From Microbacterium sp. SA39 (GTDB lineage: Bacteria; Actinomycetota; Actinomycetes; Actinomycetales; Microbacteriaceae): 64,000 nucleotides of DNA. Both the position numbers and the translations under genes were made by a program. Positions 60,508 through 64,000 of the stretch are shown piece by piece. Location: the NCBI RefSeq assembly GCF_000967865.1, contig NZ_JXRU01000036.1, positions 124,001-188,000 on the forward strand, in the 5' to 3' direction. The notes beneath the pieces are model-generated. The model was not told where the DNA came from. It did not search any database and was given only the letters and a program-made list of their open reading frames with translations. Position 1 is the first letter of the stretch; each line of letters begins with the position of its first letter.

Positions 60508-61581
60508 TCAGGGCAGGGGTGTGTTGCGGGTGCCGAGGCGCGACGCGTCGACCGTGTCGCGCGCTCCGCGAAGGACCCCGCCGAGGAATCCGAGCCCCCA
60601 CGAGAGGTGCATCGTCGGCAGCACGAGCAGGGTCCACAGCTTCTGCCGCAACCGACCGCTGCCCGGAGCGAAGGCCACCGCGAGCACGAGCAGCAGGTAG
60701 AGCGCGAGCGGCAGATACACCACGAGCGACGCCACGACGGAGGTGATCCCCGCGAGGACGCCGGTGATCTGCAGCACCGCGACGACCACGGCCAGGGCGA
60801 CCGCGAGCACGAGCGCGGGTGGTGCGAAGTAGCGGATGCCGTTGCTGCGGCCGAAACGGCGGACGAGCTCGCCACGCCAGGCGCCCGTGGCGCGGAACTG
60901 GCGCGCGAGGCGGATCCAGCTCTCGCGCGGCCAGTAGGTGACCGAGAGGGTCGGGTCGAACCAGACCCGGTGCCCCGCCTGGCGGATGCGGAGGTTGAGC
61001 TCCCAGTCCTCGCCGCGCCGGATCGATTCGTCGAAGAGTCCCACCTCGTCGAGCACTTCGCGGCGCATGACTCCCAGGTACGCGGACTCTGCTTCCCCCT
61101 CCTGGGTGCCGCTGTGGTACGCCCCGCCGCCGAGGCCGACGCGCGAATTGTACAGACGCGCGACTGCTTTCTGGAACGGCGTGCGGCCTTCGGCGTGCAT
61201 GACGCCTCCGACGTTGGCGGACTGCGTGCGCGCCAAGGTCTCGAGCGCACGGGCTGCATAGCCGGGGGAGAGCTCGGAGTGCGCGTCGACACGGACGACC
61301 GTCGCGTAGCGGCTCGCCCGGATCGCGGCGTTCAGACCCACGGGGATATGCGCTGCCGGATTCCGAACCAGTCGGATGCGATCGTCCGCTGCGGCGAGCC
61401 GCTCGGCCAGCTCAGTGGTCCCGTCGGTCGACGGGCCGAGCGCGAGGACGAGCTCGGCCGGGGCATCGACATCCTGGGCGAGCACCGATGCGATGGCGTG
61501 CTCGAGGTAGGCCCGCTCGTTGAGCACCGGCATGACGAAGGAAACGCCGGACACGAGGGCGGCGGATTCGTTGGCGGGCAC
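60508..61581 (-). CDS. Glycosyltransferase family 2, membrane-associated
   Basis: A 357-residue GT-A enzyme. GVSFVMPVLNERAYLEHAIA opens the Rossmann part, VVRVDAHSELSPGYAARALE carries the DxD-like metal motif, and MRREVLDEVGLFDESIRRGE with DWELNLRIRQAGHRV completes the acceptor region. Three hydrophobic segments near the C-terminus (ALVLAVALAVVVAVLQITGV and two more) anchor it. Likely a sugar transferase of the same surface-polymer set; donor and acceptor unknown. GTG 61581 has CATGAT 6 bases upstream, close to the leaderless pattern. Confidence 0.9.
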   Translation of the reverse strand: MPANESAALVSGVSFVMPVLNERAYLEHAIASVLAQDVDAPAELVLALGPSTDGTTELAERLAAADDRIRLVRNPAAHIPVGLNAAIRASRYATVVRVDAHSELSPGYAARALETLARTQSANVGGVMHAEGRTPFQKAVARLYNSRVGLGGGAYHSGTQEGEAESAYLGVMRREVLDEVGLFDESIRRGEDWELNLRIRQAGHRVWFDPTLSVTYWPRESWIRLARQFRATGAWRGELVRRFGRSNGIRYFAPPALVLAVALAVVVAVLQITGVLAGITSVVASLVVYLPLALYLLLVLAVAFAPGSGRLRQKLWTLLVLPTMHLSWGLGFLGGVLRGARDTVDASRLGTRNTPLP

Positions 61582-61594
61582 ATGACGATCATGT
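61580..61594. promoter_or_regulatory. Inverted repeat in the divergent GT2 / transferase promoter region
   Basis: ACATGA-CGA-TCATGT, perfect 6-base arms, spans the GT2 start codon and its presumed -10. It could be an operator controlling one side of the 56-base divergent gap. Confidence 0.3.
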
Positions 61595-61625
61595 CACGGC
61601 GACATCGACCGTTCCCTGATCTCCG

Positions 61626-61631
61626 TATTCT
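61626..61631 (+). promoter_or_regulatory. -10 element, leaderless transferase copy 3 transcript
   Basis: TATTCT, then GGAGGG, then ATG 61638. The GGAGGG touches the start codon, too close for a ribosome binding site. Confidence 0.55.
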
Positions 61632-61637
61632 GGAGGG

Positions 61638-62921
61638 ATGGGTGCATTGTCTGACGCCAAGAAGGCGTACCGTCTCCTCACGCGTGCTCTCAAGTCGCGC
61701 AGCGCGGTGCAACGGGTCCGGCGACGCCTGGCAGAGCGGGAGCCGCATCCGCTCGATCACTTCCAGATCGCCGTGTACTTCGCCGACGGCGCGGTGAACA
61801 TGTACCAGATGCGTCAGTGGTACCGGCCGCTCGCGGAACTCGCGAAGCGCTGGCCGGTCGTGGTGCTCTCGCGTGCCGCCACGGGCGCCGAGAAGCTGCT
61901 CGAGGAGGACGGTCCTCCCGTCGCCTTCGTGCCGAAGGTCCGCGATCTCGAGAGGTTCATCGCGCAGCAGGACATCAAGGTCGTGCTGTACGTCAACCAG
62001 AACACGCGCAACTTCCAGATGTTCCGCTACGGACGCCGCTGGCACGTGTTCATCAACCACGGCGAGTCCGACAAGATGTACATGACGACGAATCAGTACA
62101 AGGCATACGATTACGCGTTCGTCGCAGGTCAGGCGGCGCGCGACCGTCTCTCCCGCACTCTCTGGGACTACGACGTCGAGCGGCGCACCATGGATATCGG
62201 TCGCCCGCAGGCGGATCACTACTCGGGGACCCTGCCCTACACCCCGGACGAGCGGGTCGTGGTGCTCTACGCGCCGACCTGGGAGGGCGACCGTCCGAGC
62301 GCGCACTACGGATCGATCGCGACCCATGGCGAAGCGCTCGTGGAGCGGCTGCTCGCGACCGGTGCACATCGGGTGATCTATCGCCCGCATCCCCGCAGTG
62401 GGGTCGTCGACGAGGCGTACGGAGCCGCGCACCGGCGCATCGTCGCGGCGATCAACGCTGCGAATGCAGCCGACTCCACTGCCCAGCACGTGTACGACGA
62501 CGGGGCGGAGCTCGGCTGGCAGCTCTCCGCTGCCGACGTGGCGATCGTGGACATCTCGGCCATGGTCTACGACCGCCTCGCCGCAGGCAAGCCGCTCATG
62601 ATCACGCGCCCTGCAGACGAAGAGGCCTCGATAGACACGACGGGCTACCTCGCGGACTGCGAGTGGCTGACCGTGGAGGATGCGGCGCGCATCGTCGCCG
62701 AGGTCGATCGCGTGCGTGCGGACGACGCGGCCGTCGCGCGGTTGAAGATGTGGGTGCAGCACTATTTCGGGGACACGACACCGGGGGTGGCCACAGCGAA
62801 GTTCCACGCGGCCGTCGAGCGGCTCATGCAGGAGTGGGAGCAGTGGCAGGCGCACGAGGTCGGCGCGATCCGCGAGGACGAGGACGACGACGACGACGAG
62901 GCAGACGAGGAAGAAGCGTGA
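61638..62921 (+). CDS. CDP-glycerol glycerophosphotransferase family protein, copy 3 (divergent)
   Basis: A 427-residue protein more distant than copies 1 and 2. The usual WHGxPLK is replaced by VFINHGESDKMYMTTNQYKA, keeping one histidine-glycine; VVLYAPTWEGD and VIYRPHPRSG remain, and DVAIVDISAMVYDRLAAGKP replaces the TDYSS site. The N-terminal half has YFADGAVNMYQMRQWYRPLA. The C-terminal 16 residues are almost all Asp/Glu, encoded by a run of GA(C/G) codons at about 62875-62918. GTGA overlap joins it to birA. It may transfer a different polyol phosphate or sugar. Confidence 0.82.
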   Translation: MGALSDAKKAYRLLTRALKSRSAVQRVRRRLAEREPHPLDHFQIAVYFADGAVNMYQMRQWYRPLAELAKRWPVVVLSRAATGAEKLLEEDGPPVAFVPKVRDLERFIAQQDIKVVLYVNQNTRNFQMFRYGRRWHVFINHGESDKMYMTTNQYKAYDYAFVAGQAARDRLSRTLWDYDVERRTMDIGRPQADHYSGTLPYTPDERVVVLYAPTWEGDRPSAHYGSIATHGEALVERLLATGAHRVIYRPHPRSGVVDEAYGAAHRRIVAAINAANAADSTAQHVYDDGAELGWQLSAADVAIVDISAMVYDRLAAGKPLMITRPADEEASIDTTGYLADCEWLTVEDAARIVAEVDRVRADDAAVARLKMWVQHYFGDTTPGVATAKFHAAVERLMQEWEQWQAHEVGAIREDEDDDDDEADEEEA

Positions 62922-63688
62922 GCGGCGACTTCCCGCGCGCCCGGGCCGTCGTGCCGCGCCTTCAGGTACTGCGGGACACCGGCTCGACCAATGCCGATCT
63001 GCGGGCCCACGTGGACGACACCGACGCTTGGCCGCATCTCTCCGCGGTGATCACCCGTAACCAGACGGCCGGACGAGGGCGCCTCGATCGCACCTGGGTC
63101 GCGCCGGACGGCGCATCGCTCGCCGTCTCGGTCCTGCTCCGCGCGCTGCCCGCCGACCCCGGCGCTCGCGGATGGATCCCGCTCGCCGCGGGCCTCGCGA
63201 TGACCGAGGCGGTGTCGGAGCAGCTCGCAGGTCATGACGTCGCCGTCAAATGGCCGAACGACGTCCTCGTGGACGGCCGAAAGATCTGCGGAATCCTCGC
63301 CGAGGCGACGACGGATGCCGTCATCGTCGGAACCGGCGTCAACACCGCGATGACCGCCGAGCAGCTTCCGGTGCCGACGGCGACCTCGTTCGCCGTCCTC
63401 GGGACGGCCGTCGACGAGGACCGGCTGCTGGCAGACTATCTGGAGCGGCTGGGCGAGTACCTCTCCGCGCTCACTGCGGCTGACGATGCCGTGGTCAGCG
63501 GTCTGCATGCGGCGGTCACCGCCCGGTGTGCGACACTCGGGCTCGCCGTGCGGGTCTCCCTGCCGGGTGACCGGATGCTCGACGGAGTGGCGACGGCGCT
63601 GGACGCGCACGGTCGACTGCTCGTCTCGGCCGACGGATCCGCGCACGCGGTCTCGGCGGGCGACGTCGTGCACGTTCGCCCGGCCTGA
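62918..63688 (+). CDS. birA: Biotin-[acetyl-CoA-carboxylase] ligase, class I
   Basis: A 256-residue enzyme that activates biotin to biotinyl-AMP and joins it to the carboxyl-carrier lysine. Signature segments: VLRDTGSTNADLRAH, NQTAGRGRLDRTWVAPDG (the adenylate-binding GRGR loop), VAVKWPNDVLVDGRKICGIL and VIVGTGVNTAM; a small SH3-like C-terminal domain ends at HVRPA. There is no N-terminal DNA-binding domain, so it is an enzyme only (class I). GTG 62918 overlaps the upstream stop by 4 bases. Confidence 0.95.
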   Translation: MSGDFPRARAVVPRLQVLRDTGSTNADLRAHVDDTDAWPHLSAVITRNQTAGRGRLDRTWVAPDGASLAVSVLLRALPADPGARGWIPLAAGLAMTEAVSEQLAGHDVAVKWPNDVLVDGRKICGILAEATTDAVIVGTGVNTAMTAEQLPVPTATSFAVLGTAVDEDRLLADYLERLGEYLSALTAADDAVVSGLHAAVTARCATLGLAVRVSLPGDRMLDGVATALDAHGRLLVSADGSAHAVSAGDVVHVRPA

Positions 63689-63728
63689 TCTGACACGCCG
63701 TCGCGCAGACGGCGATGTCGCAGATCAG
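63685..63728 (+). terminator. Two-part hairpin between birA and the next gene
   Basis: Outer arms CTGATCTG / CAGATCAG and inner arms GCCGTC / GACGGC separated by small internal loops. It begins at the birA stop and ends 15 bases before the next start. Terminator or regulatory structure; no T-tract. Confidence 0.5.
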
Positions 63729-63743
63729 AGGCACAATGGTGGG

Positions 63744-64000
63744 GTGACTCAGCCCGTGACGCTCGGAGGCCGGCCCCTGATGCCGCCCCCCGGCGCGCAG
63801 ACCGAGGAACTGCTGATCGCACGGTTCCGCAGCCACGCCCGCCGTCTGTTCTGGTCGGCGGTCGTTCTCATCGCCGTCTTCGGCGCGACAGCGTATTTCT
63901 ACGACAATCTGCCGGCGGGCCTGGAGAACTGGATGCTGCTGGCGGCGGCCGGCGTCGCCGTCCTGCTCCTCGTCGTGATTCCCTTCTTCGTCTGGTATTC
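63744..64000 (+). CDS. PH-domain-type membrane protein (5' part, runs off the window)
   Basis: The first 85 codons of a protein starting VTQPVTLGGRPLMPPPGAQT, then EELLIARFRSHARRLFWSAV leading into a pair of membrane helices (VVLIAVFGATAYFYD and LLAAAGVAVLLLVVIPFFVW). A polar start followed by a helical hairpin is how many actinobacterial PH-domain membrane proteins begin, and one commonly follows birA in this family, so that is my suggestion. The beta-rich domain itself is beyond the window. CACAAT lies 6 bases before GTG 63744, near the leaderless pattern. Confidence 0.6.
   Translation, partial: MTQPVTLGGRPLMPPPGAQTEELLIARFRSHARRLFWSAVVLIAVFGATAYFYDNLPAGLENWMLLAAAGVAVLLLVVIPFFVWY

Overview
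The window is 64 kb of high-GC, densely packed chromosome from an actinobacterium. Gene content, protein style and the intact succinylase lysine/DAP branch fit the family Microbacteriaceae, most likely Microbacterium or a close relative (inference from protein recognition; no search was run). I see no phage, plasmid, transposon, CRISPR or rRNA signal. No stretch longer than about 240 bases lacks a gene. Nearly everything is core genome, and much of the gene order matches blocks I recall from Mycobacterium tuberculosis: fdx-dapC; dapD/dapE to DUF3117, O-methyltransferase, tatB, mrp, DUF1003 and MgtE_N; and rhlE, ferritin-like, DUF3107, adnA-adnB, nudC, uvrD2, PDZ protease and UPF0182.

Layout: 1-3.7 kb is the end of an oligopeptide ABC importer operon (two permeases, a fused double ATPase, a small PH-like membrane protein). 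3.7-7.6 kb has a CPBP membrane protease, typA and a secreted transglycosylase-like protein. 7.6-9.3 kb is an XRE-cupin regulator divergent from azlC-azlD amino-acid export. 9.4-13.3 kb has ferredoxin, dapC, citrate synthase with a structured leader, and a SRPBCC protein. 13.3-18.5 kb has a DEAD-box helicase, divergent dapD/dapE, a PIG-V-like mannosyltransferase and the tiny DUF3117 protein. 18.6-26.5 kb has an O-methyltransferase, tatB, mrp, DUF1003, a soluble MgtE_N/CBS protein, stress/DUF4870 membrane proteins, a hydrolase, a phosphoesterase and a VOC protein. 26.6-34.9 kb has aminopeptidase P, an EEP hydrolase, a PHP protein, DUF817, a second DEAD-box helicase, a ferritin-like protein, a NUDIX hydrolase, membrane proteins and DUF3107. 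35-52 kb is the DNA-repair and conserved block (adnA, adnB, a degenerate phosphotransferase, nudC, uvrD2, an orphan TOMM-type protein, a DUF2342-type protein, a Lon-like PDZ protease, UPF0182). 52-57.8 kb has an NCS1 permease, initiator tRNA, a nitrilase-family enzyme, an aminotransferase and an HtrA protease. 57.8-63.7 kb is a wall-glycopolymer set (three CDP-glycerol glycerophosphotransferase-family proteins and one GT2), followed by birA and a truncated membrane protein.

The strongest non-gene pattern is regulatory. At least sixteen transcription units have a TAnnnT hexamer exactly 6 or 7 bases before an ATG/GTG start, the architecture of leaderless actinobacterial transcripts; these fix several start codons. 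One of them is embedded in a perfect 20-bp terminator hairpin: the -10 element is the loop and the start codon lies in the 3' arm. The citrate synthase leader, with two mutually exclusive stem-loops and nested palindromes, and a phosphotransferase-fold protein lacking its catalytic residues are the other points most worth following. I do not see a convincing new multi-gene system.
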